Positions 45,706-56,540 are shown, counted from the first letter of the stretch. The stretch: DNA of 64,000 nt from Euleptes europaea (GCF_029931775.1 NC_079312.1:8315821-8379820), one strand, 5' to 3'. The notes: a model not told the origin generated them from the letters alone. Translations and numbers: made by a program.

Positions 45706-45831
45706 TGGGCAATCACGCATTCCCTATGGGCAATCATGCATTGCCTAAGGGCAATCTCTGCCCTTAGTTTTAGTACATCCCGTACCAACCGGAATCTGAC
45801 CACCCTAGCTAGGGTTGCCAGGTCCTCCCTA

Positions 45832-46060
45832 GCCACAGGCAGGGGATGGGGGCATAGGGGTTGCCAGATCTAGGTTGGGAATCTCCTGGAGATTTGAGGA
45901 TGGATCCTGGGGAGGGCAAGGATCTCAGTGGGGTGCAATGCCATAGCGTGCATCTCCTCCAAATCATCCATTTCTCCAGGGGAGCTGATCTCTGTAGTCT
46001 GGATGAGCCCTAATTCCAGGGGATCCCCAGGTCCCACCTAGGGAGTGGCATCCCTAAGTT
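45832..46060. mobile_element. hAT-like MITE relative
   Basis: 'gggttgccagatctaggttg' to 'agggagtggcatccctaa'. Decayed ends. Confidence 0.45.
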
Positions 46061-46115
46061 AGCAGCCGGAATGAAGACATGCAGCTCATTCATTTATCAT
46101 TCGCCAAGCAGCTAA

Positions 46116-46341
46116 GTGCCCTGACCTGGATGGCCCAGGCTAGCCTGATCTCTTCATATCTCAGAAGCTAAGCTGGGTCAGCCCTGGTTAGTATTTGGAT
46201 GGGAGACCACCAAGGAAGTCCAGGGTTGCTGTGCAGAGGAAGGCACTGGCAAACCACCTCTGTTAGTCTCTTGCCATGAAAACCCCAAAAGGGGTCGCCA
46301 TAAGTCGGCTGCAACTTGACAGCACTTTACACACACACAGG
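46116..46341 (+). repeat. 5S rRNA-derived SINE with Bov-B tail, full length
   Basis: Best 5S-type copy here: 'ctcagaagctaagctgggtc' and 'gtatttggatgggagaccac' head, 'gaaggcactggcaaaccacc' body, 'gtcgccataagtcggctgca' Bov-B-like tail and a (CA)n end. Confidence 0.8.
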
Positions 46342-46734
46342 CAGCTAAGTAGCCCTTATTGAACTATCCGTGTTTGTTGTGCTGCTTTCTGGGAAGGGTT
46401 TGCTAGACTCGCGGTGCTGCAACAGTTAAACCAACAGAGTTCCTGTTCCTGGAGGAGGGGGGGGGAAATGAAGGATGGGGGGTGTCAATACCGGTTGCAC
46501 CTTCCTGTTTCACATTTTTCTCTCTCTCTCCCCCCCCCCTTTTGTCTTGCAAAATGGGCTTTTGGACTTTCCTGCCCCGGTGCAATGCAGAGCCGTGTGC
46601 GACAGGTGCATGCAAAGGTCAGTGGGGAGGAGGGGGATCTGGGGAAAGGGAGAATGGACATGGTTGGGTGGGTGGGGGGGGGGCAGGAGACCCAGAGAGA
46701 CCCCCTCCTTTCCCCAAACTCGCTCTCTTTGCAG

Positions 46735-46858
46735 CCTAGGGCAGGCTCGGTGTGTTGGTGTGACTTGCAAGGATCTTCCCAGCTCCAGTTCAGGATCGCT
46801 CCAGATCAGCCGAAGGAGCCACCAGGAGATCACCAAAGCACCTGTAGCTGGAATAAAG
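46735..46858 (+). other. Possible 5' non-coding exon of the SCAN gene
   Basis: A CTCTTTGCAG acceptor and AAAG/GTGTGT donor bound a 124-bp GC-rich segment about 2.7 kb before the SCAN start codon. A second possible donor, AAAG/GTCAGT, lies near 46,618. This rests on splice-like signals only. Confidence 0.3.
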
Positions 46859-47007
46859 GTGTGTGCGGGGAGGGAAGGATCACAGTGACAGTGATGGGAC
46901 AGAAAGGAAGCCAGCCTCGCCGCTGACTTTGGAGGGCTTGTCAACTGGAGGGCGAATTTCACCCCGTGCAACTTCTCTCTTAGTTTGTTGCCTACAACCT
47001 GGACTTT

Positions 47008-47330
47008 AAAAAAAAAATTTATTAAATTTTTAAACAAAAAGAAAAACAATGCAAACGACAACAAATAGAAAAGAAAAAAGTACAACAATATAGAGAACGA
47101 CATAATAAGGATGATATAGCTATGTAAAATAAAAGAAAGGTTCAAAATACAATCATTACATGCTTATTGCAATCAACTTACCCATTTTGTTCCCACCTCC
47201 CTCCACCATGTTGAACTTCCGGAGAAGTGTCTGAACAGTTTATTAATAGATTATTTAACAATAATTTGTATTACCGAATTGTATCTGCAACTTGTTCACT
47301 ATATCAATAAAATTCATTTTTGCCAGCCTT
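47008..47330. repeat. AT-rich repeat, unclassified
   Basis: T/A-rich run ('aaatttattaaatttttaaa') resembling the antisense 3' end of an L1-type LINE. No protein is seen. Confidence 0.35.
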
Positions 47331-47789
47331 ATGCAAAGGCTTTTAACCACATAATTTGAAATTCTTCCACATCCTTCCCGTGCAGGGAGTCTGTTAATTT
47401 TGCCATCCGCATGGACTTATAAAAAGAATGCCCTGCCTCTTTAAAAGGGTGAAGGGGAGTCCCCTGCGCAAGCACCAGGTCGTTATTAGGGTGGCCAGGT
47501 CCCTCTTCGCCACCTGCGGGAGGTTTTTGGGGTGGAGCCTGAGGAGGGTGGGGTTTGGGGAGGGGCTTCAATGCCATAGAGTCCAATGGCCAAAGTGGCT
47601 ATTTTCTCCAGGTGAACTGATCTCTATCGGCTGGAGGTCAGCGGTAATAGCAGGAGATCTCCAGCTCGCACCTGGAGGTTGGGGGAGAAAACAGGCACCT
47701 CTATACTAATACCAAAGGTTAGGAAAATAGTATAGGAGCGAAGAACATTTACAAACAAGGTGCAATTTATATAAACTATGAGATACCTA

Positions 47790-47794
47790 TATAC

Positions 47795-47883
<89 letters not shown>
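47790..47883. repeat. (TA)n(CA)n microsatellite
   Basis: Long TA run followed by about 21 CA units, inside one arm of an inverted repeat. Confidence 0.95.
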
Positions 47884-47885
<2 letters not shown>

Positions 47886-48032
47886 ACAAACACAAGTAAC
47901 CACGCTATAACCAACACACAGTATGTACAAAATATACAATCTCTGTAAGTATGTTTTATTCATTTAACTTTGTATCTTGAATAGCTGTAATCTAGAGTAT
48001 ATGGCTATGTACTGCCATTTTAAAATACAGGA

Positions 48033-48083
48033 AGGACTGAAGAAGGATTCTTCATTATTGTGAATTTGAAACGGCCGTATCCT
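48033..48083 (+). ncRNA. Hammerhead-ribozyme-like motif
   Basis: AGGA (48,033-48,036) pairs with TCCT (48,080-48,083) as stem I. CTGAAGA (48,037-48,043) and GAAA (48,068-48,071) match the conserved core. GGATTC and GAATTT form an imperfect stem II. C-GGCC-G gives a minimal stem III before GTA, an allowed cleavage triplet. Activity is not shown. Confidence 0.45.
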
Positions 48084-48374
48084 ATTGAAGATTGTGGCTT
48101 CTCATTCATCTTGAATATTGAACTTGAACTCATTACTTACTTGGTATTCTGCTGAGACCTTTGAAAGACTTTTTGCCCTTTGATTGTATATTTTGTACAT
48201 ACTGTGTGTTGGTTATAGTGTGGTTACTTGTGCTTGTACTTTGTATGTATATAGGTATCTCAGCAGCTTATATAAATTGTACCTTGTTTGTAAATGTTCT
48301 AAGCACCTGGAGGTTGGCAACCCTAATTATTGACCTATGGGGTGACATCATATCATGATGTTTACTAGGCAGAC

Positions 48375-48545
48375 TACATGTGCTTTACCCCCAGCAAGCT
48401 GGGTACTCATTTTACCAACCTCAGAAGGATGGAAGGCTGAGTCAACCTTGAGCCGGCTACCTGAAACCGACTTCTGTCGGGATCAAACTCAGGGTGTGAG
48501 CAGAGCTTCTGACTGCAGTATTGCAGCTTACCACGAATGTGTGGA
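48375..48545 (-). repeat. Antisense tRNA-derived SINE
   Basis: Reverse complement of the family at 6,079-6,371: 'acccccagcaagctgggtac', 'ggaaggctgagtcaaccttg'. Confidence 0.65.
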
Positions 48546-48995
48546 AACAGGCAGCTGAAGCTTTTAATGACACGGTGGTCAATAATATCACCTGAAAAAT
48601 AATATATCACCAACCCTCTGTTAAAGGCACAAGGACATTTCTCCCCCAAGACCTGTTGGCAACCATATGCTTCAGACTGAAGCTGGGGGATGCCTTTTGG
48701 AAATGTCTGCTCCTGTGTAAAAGTTTCCCTTCAAACATATAAGGGAGAAATAGACTAGCACAGCCTGCTTCTTGTTCTGCTAGTTCTCTGAGGGGAGTTT
48801 TGCCACATATGGAGAACACTTAAAAAATGGCATCTACTGTCTGCAGTCTGGAGTACTCCTCCTGTGTAAATGATGCCAAAATCCCCACCTATGGAATTTC
48901 TCAAGGGATTCAAGTATGGCCCCCTCCTTCTCCCCTCCCCCTGTTTTCTAGCAGAAAAGTTGCTGGCTGCAGAACAGCCCATTTTTTGGCTAGAA

Positions 48996-49308
48996 CAGGG
49001 GTCCCCAACGAAGTGCCCATAGATGCCAGGGCACCCGCCAACACCTTTTCTGGTGCTTGCTAAGTGTTTTTAGGAAGTGGGGCCAGGTAGGTCTGATTGA
49101 CTATTGGAGATTTAACTGGCTGTTTGGTTTACTAAAAAAATGTTGCTTTGGCAGCTGTCACCACTAAAGTTAAACCGTGGCGACCATTTTGTGGCTGGTT
49201 CTACCTCCTGTGACAGCTGTTTTGTGGCAGCCCTTTTGGTGCTGCACCTGCCCTGCTGTGTCAGAACTCCAAATGTGCCTGCAGTCTCAAAAAGGTTAGG
49301 GACCCGTG
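48996..49308. mobile_element. hAT MITE with perfect 8-bp target duplication
   Basis: Ends CAGGGGTCCCCAAC and GTTAGGGACCCGTG are inverted with three mismatches. GGCTAGAA flanks both sides (48,988-48,995 and 49,309-49,316). The 8-bp duplication and end sequence fit the hAT superfamily. 313 bp, no transposase. Confidence 0.85.
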
Positions 49309-49564
49309 GGCTAGAAACTTCACGCAGAATTGCAGCATTTCTTTGCATCTCCCTTCCAGGGTCGGCATTCTCTCAGCAGTGGTAGAAAACCGTCAGCTTC
49401 AATACCACCCTAACTTTGGGCCAGATTCATCTCATTAAGAAAGTTCCCCCTTTGGGTTGATGTAGTTGAAGGCACTACACTAGCAGGTGGACCCCCACCC
49501 CCACCCCTCCCCATTCACAAAAGAGGACAGAGGACTGAACAAAGAACATTTCCTGTGTGCGGAA

Positions 49565-50383
49565 ATGGCTGCAGGGCAGCAGAGAAATTCCCTGGCCCAG
49601 GATCTCCACCTTCCAGCTGTGCTGGATGAACCCACAAAGTCAGAAATGAAACTGGAGCTGGAGGAGCCGGTGAGTCTCAAAACAAGGATTGTATTGGAAG
49701 GTGCAGGAGATGCCTCGCCTGGAGCCTGCAGGGGAACCACCATACAGCCTCCCAGTTGGGCAGAGCCACAACGCATTAAACAGGAGCCGGAAGAGGGGCT
49801 GTCGTCACAGAAGTGGGAAGCTCAGTGGCAGGAATTCCTCAAAGCTGTGCAGTCTCCTCACCCTGGGGCAGAGATCCCACAACTGCCAGAGGCTACACCA
49901 TGGCCTGTTACAAATACTTCTTTGGCCCCCTTTGAAAGAGCTGCGGCTGCCAGCCAGTGGACTAGAGAAGAAGAGGAGACCAGATTCCTACCTGCGTTTA
50001 ATGGGATAGTCCCGCAAGCTGGTAACAGCCTGGATGCCATGGGTGGGGAAGAGTGCGGGCAGGTGCAAGCCGTCAAGACAGAAGACCGTGTTGGCTCTGA
50101 ACAGCAACGCCTGCGCTTCAGGCAGCTCCGCTACCAGGAGGCCAAGGGGCCTCGAGAAGTTTACAGCCGACTCTGTGATCTCTGTCACCGGTGGCTGAAG
50201 CCGGAGACACACACCAAGGAGCAGATCCTGGACTTGGTGATCCTGGAGCAGTTCTTGGCCGTTCTGCCTCTGGGAATGAGGAACTGGGTGATGGAACGGG
50301 GGTCGGAGAGCTGCTTCCATGCTGTGGCCATAGCAGAGGATTTCCTTGTGCACCACCAGGAGTGTGAGAAACCAGAACACCAG
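49565..50383 (+). CDS. SCAN gene exon with SCAN domain
   Basis: 273 codons ending EKPEHQ at CCAG/GTAAGA, phase 0. SCAN hallmarks: [39 protein letters not shown], and LEQFLAVLP. An acidic, proline-rich leader precedes it. In-frame codons continue upstream to 49,487 without an ATG. Confidence 0.92.
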
Positions 50384-52582
50384 GTAAGAGCGTATGCTGC
50401 TGGTGGTCAGAGTCCTTTAGGCAGACCTAGGTGATTGCTTAGGTAGCCAGAGGATGGGGAGGGTGCCAAGAGAGACTTGGAAGCAGCAGTCCCAGTGCTG
50501 CTGCCGCTTGGGTGCATGGTGTGATCAGTGGCGGCACTGTTTGCCGAGGCCTGCTGGCCTGGTCTGCCTTCCCTTACCCCCACCCCACCTCTGTGAATGA
50601 GGGAAGTAGAGCAGGCAATTGTCGAGGTCCTCCACTGTTGCCACGGTTTGGGCCCACTTGGTATGTGGGACTGTAGCAGCTCCTTGCTGGCCCATTTCTG
50701 CACATACCCAGCCAGGGGCAGCAGGATGGCACCCGGCTAGTCGCTGGCCTAGGGCCAGAAGCCCTTCGACTGCCCTTGGAAGTCGTTGCTAGACAGTTGC
50801 TGCGTGCTGAATGATGTGTCATGGAACAAAACTCTTGCCCTGCCTTGACTGGAACATTTGCTGGTGTTTTAGGATCCAGGGCAGTTCCAGGAAGAAGGGG
50901 TGACTTTCGTGGGGAAAGAAGGGGCGTTGCTGGAGGCTGCCCAGAGGGAGCTCAGCAGCAAGGTCAAACAGGAGAACAAAAGAGATGTCCATGTGCTAGG
51001 TAAGAAATGGGAGCGGCCTACCTTGATACGGCCCCTTACCTTGATAGGCTGATCTGGCTGCCTGGATCTCTGCCAAAGTAACAACGAGACTAGACTACTG
51101 TAACTGGAATCATAGAGTTGGAAGGGGCAATAGAGGCCATCTAGCCCAACCCCCTGCTCAATGCAGAATCAGCCTAGAGCATCCCTGATAAATTTTTGTC
51201 CAGCCGCTGCTTGAAGACTGCCAGTGAGGGGGAGTTTGCGACCTCCCTAGGAAGCCGATTCCACTGCTGAACGACTCTGACTGTGAATTTTTCCCCCTAA
51301 TGTCAGCCAGTACCTTTCCTATTAGTCTCCTCTCAAAATCAACTCAGAAACTCCAGCTGGTGCAGAATGCCATGGCTCGGCCATTATCATGGGCTTGAAG
51401 GGCCGTTCATATTATTTTTAATTGGTGAGATGTTTTCGTGTTGTTGTTTTGTGTGCGCTACCTTGGGGACTCCAATGGGGTGGAAAGGTGGCATTCATTA
51501 GTTTGCAGAACGACGGAAGCAAGTAAATAAAATTATTCATCTGTAGCATCCATATAAGCAGCTGAAATATCTTTCTTTAAAAATAAAAGCGATAAAAAAA
51601 CTGTCGCTCTACTCTGTCCTTTTCCAAACACTTAGTAAATTGAATGGACTTGATTTTTGCAGTGTGTTCTTGCTGATTTTCTTTCTCTATCCCAACAGGA
51701 GATGGAGGGCAGAGAGGGAACAACAGGGAGTCCCATTGGGTCTCCTCAGGAAGAGCACCCCGTCAGGATTTGGCTGGCAGTATCAGAAACCAAACTGGGC
51801 CTGAGAAGCTTGAGGGCCACGATGTGGAGAAGTGGAGGGATACATTTATCTCCTGTCAGGATGAAGACGGAACAATTTCGATCCAGCAAGGAATACTCAA
51901 GAGGAAGAGGCGGAGCAAGGGGGCCGGGCGTGAGAAGTTTTTCCGAGATGAGTTCAGTGTTAATAGGACACATGTGGGAGAGAAGCCGCATGAATGCTCC
52001 GTCTGCGGAAAAATATTCCGGCGGCGCTCAGACCTCAACAGTCACCAGAGAACCCACACTGGGGAGAAGCCTTATTCATGTGCAAACTGTGGGAAGCGGT
52101 TCAATCGGAGCACCAACCTCATCTCCCATCAGAGGATTCACACAGGGGAGAAACCATACAAGTGTGCAGACTGTGGGAAAAACTTTTGTCACAAGTCTGG
52201 CCTGATCAGGCACAGGAGAACCCACACGGGTGAGAAACCGTACACATGTTCTGAGTGCGGGAAGAGCTTCAGCCAGAGGCAGCACCTCATCACGCACCAG
52301 AGGAACCACACGGGAGAGAAGCCGTTCACCTGCTCTGAGTGTGGGAAAAGCTTCAACCAGAGCCAACACCTGATAACTCACCAGAGGAACCACACAGGAG
52401 AGAAACCGTTTGAGTGTCCCCAGTGCAGCAAATCTTTTTGTGACAAGTCCACTCTGATTAGACATCAGAGGAGCCACATCGGAAAGAAACCCTTCAGATG
52501 TTCCAAGTGTGACGAAAGTTTCTATCGGAGCAAACATCTCATCAGACATCAAAGAATTCACATCCAACCATCTGTGGTCTAA
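49565..52582 (+). CDS. SCAN-domain C2H2 zinc-finger gene (three coding exons)
   Basis: Join of 49,565-50,383, 50,873-50,999 and 51,699-52,582 gives an open 609-residue protein; all junctions are GT-AG and in phase. Residues about 179-265 are a SCAN dimerisation domain. Residues 274-316 come from a 127-bp exon resembling a decayed KRAB-A box. Seven canonical C2H2 fingers fill about 413-604. Three psi-K-x-E sites (MKLE, IKQE, VKTE) lie before SCAN and could be SUMO acceptors, as in other SCAN proteins. It is likely a nuclear DNA-binding factor that dimerises through SCAN. The start was chosen for its Kozak fit (G at -3, G at +4). The orthologue is not named. Confidence 0.9.
50873..50999 (+). 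CDS. SCAN gene 127-bp exon, decayed KRAB-A-like
   Basis: GTTTTAG acceptor and CTAG/GTAAGA donor, phase 0 in and phase 1 out: the same length and phases as the KRAB-A exons at 16,408 and 34,478. It encodes [20 protein letters not shown], then [24 protein letters not shown] and EN line up with KRAB-A, but the DV, EEW and MLE elements are gone, so TRIM28 binding is unlikely. Confidence 0.8.
51107..51310 (-). repeat. CR1-like LINE 3' fragment in a SCAN gene intron
   Basis: 'aatcatagagttggaagggg', 'agccgctgcttgaagactgc'. The related piece at 60,238-60,355 uses the same subfamily. Confidence 0.65.
51699..52582 (+). CDS. SCAN gene zinc-finger exon
   Basis: CCCAACAG acceptor, phase 1 entry (GDGGQRGNN). 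A basic stretch (LKRKRRSK) that could serve nuclear import precedes seven C2H2 fingers, from HECSVCGK to [10 protein letters not shown], joined by TGEKP-type linkers. The stop is at 52,580-52,582. Confidence 0.95.
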
Positions 52583-52609
52583 TTTCATGGGTTCCCCTCC
52601 CCCCAAATC

Positions 52610-52640
52610 ATGTACAATGTACATGATGTACATTGTACAT
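52610..52640. repeat. Perfect 31-bp palindrome in the SCAN gene 3' UTR
   Basis: Two exact 15-bp arms (ATGTACAATGTACAT and its complement) around a single G, 28 bp after the stop codon. In RNA this would fold as a tight hairpin; its use is unknown. Confidence 0.9.
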
Positions 52641-52649
52641 AAATAATAC

Positions 52650-54340
52650 TTGTTTGGGTGGGGATTGCTGACCTTTAATTATGGTGAGAAGGGAAAGGTT
52701 GGGAGAAGTTCTTTTGCCATAACCAGCGCGGATTGTTTGCCACATAGGTGGCAGATGGTATGGTATGAGGGTCCTACAAGCCTGTTCCCCCACTCCATGA
52801 AACACAGCACTTAAGGATGGGAGTTTGCCATGATTTGAAACTGTGGGGAAGCCTCAGGCAGGCGTACTTGTTCCTCTTGGTGCTGCAGTCTGCTTAAAGA
52901 CTTCCTCTTTCGTGGAAGCTGTGGCAGAATGGTCCTGCTCAGATCTCAGGCCCTATTCCACTCCTGCCCTCTCCCAGGGATTCTCAACCTCTCCTGGAAG
53001 CGGTTGCCTTCTTCTCCTTTCCGGTAATTGCTGCCACCACCTGACCGTTGTAGGACTTGCCCACTGGGGTGGGGGTCAGGATCCCCCAGTGTCCCTCTCA
53101 AACCATGAGGCCTTGCCTCGGTGTCTCCCGCTTACCCCACTTCTGGGCCCCACAGGGACAAGATACTGCCTGCGGGGGCCACTGGAGAAATAGCTGCTTG
53201 CCAAATGCCAGCCTCCCTCCCTCCTAGGGCCCTCCTGTTTTCCAATAGCTTGTTCCAAGCTGGTGGAGGACTATGTGGTACAGAGAACTATGGTCAGCAT
53301 TCAAAGTTTAAAAGTATTTATTAAAAATACAACATTTCCAGGGATACTTCTAGCACAGCAACAGATTGAGCAAGGGATTCAAAAGAACTTGGAGAAACGC
53401 AACTCCTCTGTCCCTCTCTCTATACATGCCCTATCAGATGTTGGAATATAGGACAGGCTCTTAAGCTTAGGGTACTATACGTCTCTCTCTAGATTCCATT
53501 ATCTGGAAGGTTTCATCAGTGTTTTGGGGGGCAGCACATTGTCAAAAATGGCTGCCTCCTCCAGGCCTCAGATAAGCTCTCTATTCCCTGAGTGTCCCAG
53601 CCAAAAGAGGGGCTCTCTCCTCCCTCTCAGCAGTTTTAATCCTTTTCTGACTAGGTCAACCTGGGTCAAAGAAGTTTTTCCTGAAACCTCCAGAAACTTT
53701 CTTCTTGGAGCCCCATCTAGCATTTTAAAATCTCCACGTCTCTGATACCTGCTTGGAGGAGGGGGGGGGGGGTAAAGGTTTCCCTGTAAACCTCAAGGGA
53801 GAAGAAGCCCATTTCTTCAGAGAAGCCATAGATATGAGGTCCATGACCAACCACAAAATGATTGCTGCAAGAGGTGGAGCCAACCACAAAATGTCAGAGA
53901 GTGAGGTCATGCATAACTCTAATGGTAGCTCTTCAGCATTTCAGGCAGAATTTCTGTTTTAGTAGGATGCCTTTTAAAATGAACACATTGTTGAAAATAA
54001 CATTTTCTGACACACATACAGCTTACCGTCAGTCATTCAGTGAAGATCTTTGTGCTGTGGGGGCAGCTGCTGCACAGTCAGATCTCCAGTGGCTGATCAG
54101 AAACTCTGCTGGGCAAAATCCCCACCAGGCTTTGCCCACCTTCTAAAAACATTTGGTGGGTACTAGGAGAGGAGTTGATGTGTGCCATGGGCATCATGTG
54201 GGGGACCCTGCCGGAGATTGTTACATCTGCCTAAACTATGGTTTTCTGTCTTCCCTTCAAATCAGGATTCCTTTTGAAGGGAAGAGAGTGGGCCCTAGTT
54301 TGAGATTTGGACCTGACAAGCCTTTAAGCCAATGCTTGCA
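52650..54340. other. No gene recognised
   Basis: Mixed sequence with short open frames that lack domain features. A T/A-rich patch near 53,310-53,340 and a G run near 53,760-53,772 are the only local oddities. Confidence 0.5.
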
Positions 54341-54354
54341 GCAAGTGGGCGGCA

Positions 54355-54520
54355 GGGCTGCTGTAGCTCGGTGACAAAGCATCTGCTCAGCATGCAGAAG
54401 GTCCCAGGTTCAATCTCTGGCATCTCCAGTGAAAAGGATCCAGGTAGCAAGTGAAGTAAAAGACCTCCACCTGGGATCCTGGAAAGCTGCTGCCAGTTGA
54501 ACAGACAAGACTGCCCTTGA
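54355..54520 (+). repeat. tRNA-derived SINE
   Basis: 'ctgtagctcggtgacaaagc' A-box region, 'aggtcccaggttcaatctct' B-box region and 'aagctgctgccagttgaac' body. Confidence 0.7.
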
Positions 54521-54649
54521 GAGACCAATGGACTTATTTTGCAGAGGGCAGCTTTGAGGGAGGAGCTGTGTACAAAGGGAAGAAGTGAGTGCATAAACCC
54601 AAGGATCCCCCATTGTTTGTGTACTGTCAAGCCATGACTTGATATATGT

Positions 54650-54835
54650 CTGACTAGAAGCTAAGCAGGGTCAGCCCTGGTTAGTATTTGGATGGGAGAC
54701 CACCAAGGATTACCAGGGTTGCTGTGCAGAGGAAGGCACTGGCAAACCACCTCTGTTAGTCTCTTGCCATGAAAACCCCCAAAAAGGAGTCGCCATAAGT
54801 CGGCTGCGACTTGACTGCCCTTTACACACACACAG
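54650..54835 (+). repeat. 5S-derived SINE, 5'-truncated
   Basis: 'gaagctaagcagggtcagcc' head and a Bov-B-like tail 'gtcgccataagtcggctgcg' with a (CA)n end. Confidence 0.75.
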
Positions 54836-55209
54836 TACTGTATTTAAGGGATGAGGGTGTGGGTAAGCATCTACTTGGCACTAGGGTTCCCAACTGCCCA
54901 ATGATGGAGGGCAATTGCCATCACCAGGCTGCCCACTGCTTTTCAGTTGGCCGATGGGCGAAAGTACACTGGCTGAAGGGGGGCAGCAAGATGCTGTCCC
55001 TTCCGGGTTTACCTGGGAAGTGCCGGTAATGTTCTAGCACTCTCCCCCAAAACTCTATGGTTTCCGTAGAGTTTTTGGAGGAAATTGCTAGAGCATCCAG
55101 CACAATGCCGGCGTTCAGAAGTGATGCTATCTCACCCCACGCATAGATTGCTCCAACAGCCCTGCAATGAAGAAACTCCCACTGGTGGCCAGGTAGGACC
55201 TGGCGACCC

Positions 55210-55320
55210 TACTTGGCACGCAGAAGGTCCCAAGTTCAGTCCCAAATATCTCCGCAGCATCTACAGGCAATGCGATAGACCTCGACCAGAGACCTTGAAA
55301 AGCCCCTGGAATTCATAGTA
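55210..55320 (+). repeat. tRNA-derived SINE fragment
   Basis: 'cttggcacgcagaaggtccc' and 'aagttcagtcccaaat' B-box region. Confidence 0.5.
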
Positions 55321-56239
55321 GGCAGGCTGATTTTAATAGCTCAGCAGAAGGCAGTTTCATCTGATAATTGTTTGTATTCAGTGACACCGCACAAAGCCAG
55401 AGTTTGCTTGCTCTGTATTCAGTGCCTTTTATTATGAAGCAAACTGTCACCTCGTCCCAATTCTGCATTTCCAAGCCTGATAAATGTTCAGAGGAATGAC
55501 TTTTGTCCAAGGTCTACTTCATTGTTTGTTGGTCATTTAAGAAGTCTTTATTGATTTAATTGGGTGAGCTTTAATTAAATTTGCGTGAAAAGAAGAGTTG
55601 GTTTTAAACCCTACTTTTTCTCTTCCTCTAAGGAGTTTCAAAGCGGCTTACAATCTCCTTCCATTCCTCTTCAGGTTTGGGGCCCAAGGATGTGGACAAG
55701 ATACTTGGAGAGGTGGGACTTACCACATGTGTGTTTGACTCTTGCCCTTCTGGCTGGTAAAAGCTGCTGGGAGGGACTGGCTGAGTGAGTAAGGGGAGTG
55801 GCAAATGCTTCCTTGAGGGCAGGAGTTCTATTTGGGAGGTGGTCAGTCCCAGAAGATGGTGTTGGGAGAGTCCTGCTCTGCCCCACTGCTGTTGGCCTAT
55901 GGGGTTCTGCAGGGTCTAAACTTATCTTCCATGCTAATTAATTTCTATGTGAAGATGCTGGGAGAGGTCAGAAGGTTTGGAATTCAGGGTCACCAATATG
56001 CGGGTGACACCCAGATCTACCTTTCTTTTCCCACCTAATTTCGAGAGTGTGGGTGATGTTCTGAAACAATGCTTGGAGTCAGTGATGAGTTGACGATGGA
56101 GAACAAACAGAAACTTAATCCTGAAAAGACAGAGGTTTTCTAGATTAGTAGAAAGACCAGGGACTTCATATCTCTCCTGTCTTAGATGGGGATATATTCC
56201 CCTTGAAAAGCCAAATTCACTGCTTAGGAGTACTACTCA

Positions 56240-56540
56240 AGAAGAAGAGTTGGTTTTTATATGTTGACTTCCTCTACCACTTAAGGCAAAATCAAACTGC
56301 CTTACAATCACCTTCCCTTCCCCTCCCCACAACAGACACCCTGTGAGATAGGTGAGGCTGAGAGAGCATGACTTGCCCAAGGTCACCCAGCTGGCTTTGT
56401 GTGTAGGAGTGGGGAAACAAATCCAGTTCACCAGATTAGCCTCCGCCACTCATATGGAGGAGTGGGGAATCAAACCTGATTCTCCAGATCAGACTCCACC
56501 GCTCCAAACCACTGCTCTTAACCACCACACCACGCTGGCT
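56240..56540 (-). repeat. Antisense tRNA-derived SINE inside L2
   Basis: 'agaagagttggtttttatat' tail complement to 'ccaccacaccacgctggctt' head complement. Confidence 0.75.

Larger units (their letters stand above)
47683..48302. mobile_element. 620-bp insert with inverted arms and hammerhead-like core
   Basis: Flanked by a perfect 15-bp direct repeat (GCACCTGGAGGTTGG, 47,668-47,682 and 48,303-48,317). Its ends are inverted copies of each other (about 47,743-47,940 and 48,182-48,300). The left arm is swollen by a (TA)n(CA)n tract at 47,790-47,883. The centre carries the hammerhead-like motif at 48,033-48,083. No protein is seen. A Penelope-like origin is an inference. Confidence 0.6.
47487..48325. 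mobile_element. hAT-like MITE interrupted by a hammerhead-bearing insert
   Basis: The MITE starts 'tagggtggccaggtcc' and ends 'ggttggcaacccta'. A 620-bp insert (47,683-48,302) lies 8 bp before its right end. Confidence 0.6.

Noticed and set aside
46116-46341. Possible 5S rRNA gene
   Set aside because: Only the promoter half resembles 5S; it continues into a Bov-B-like tail and CA repeat, so it is a SINE.
46414-47145. Overlapping frames around 46.4-47.1 kb
   Set aside because: Mutually overlapping, composition-driven; at most a non-coding first exon is plausible here.
47624-47917. Minus-strand frame with CVCVCV and YIYIYI runs
   Set aside because: Translation of the (TA)n(CA)n microsatellite.
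53255-53730. Possible solitary LTR
   Set aside because: Has an antisense-like poly(A) signal near 53,310, but I found no paired copy, no clear ends and no target duplication.
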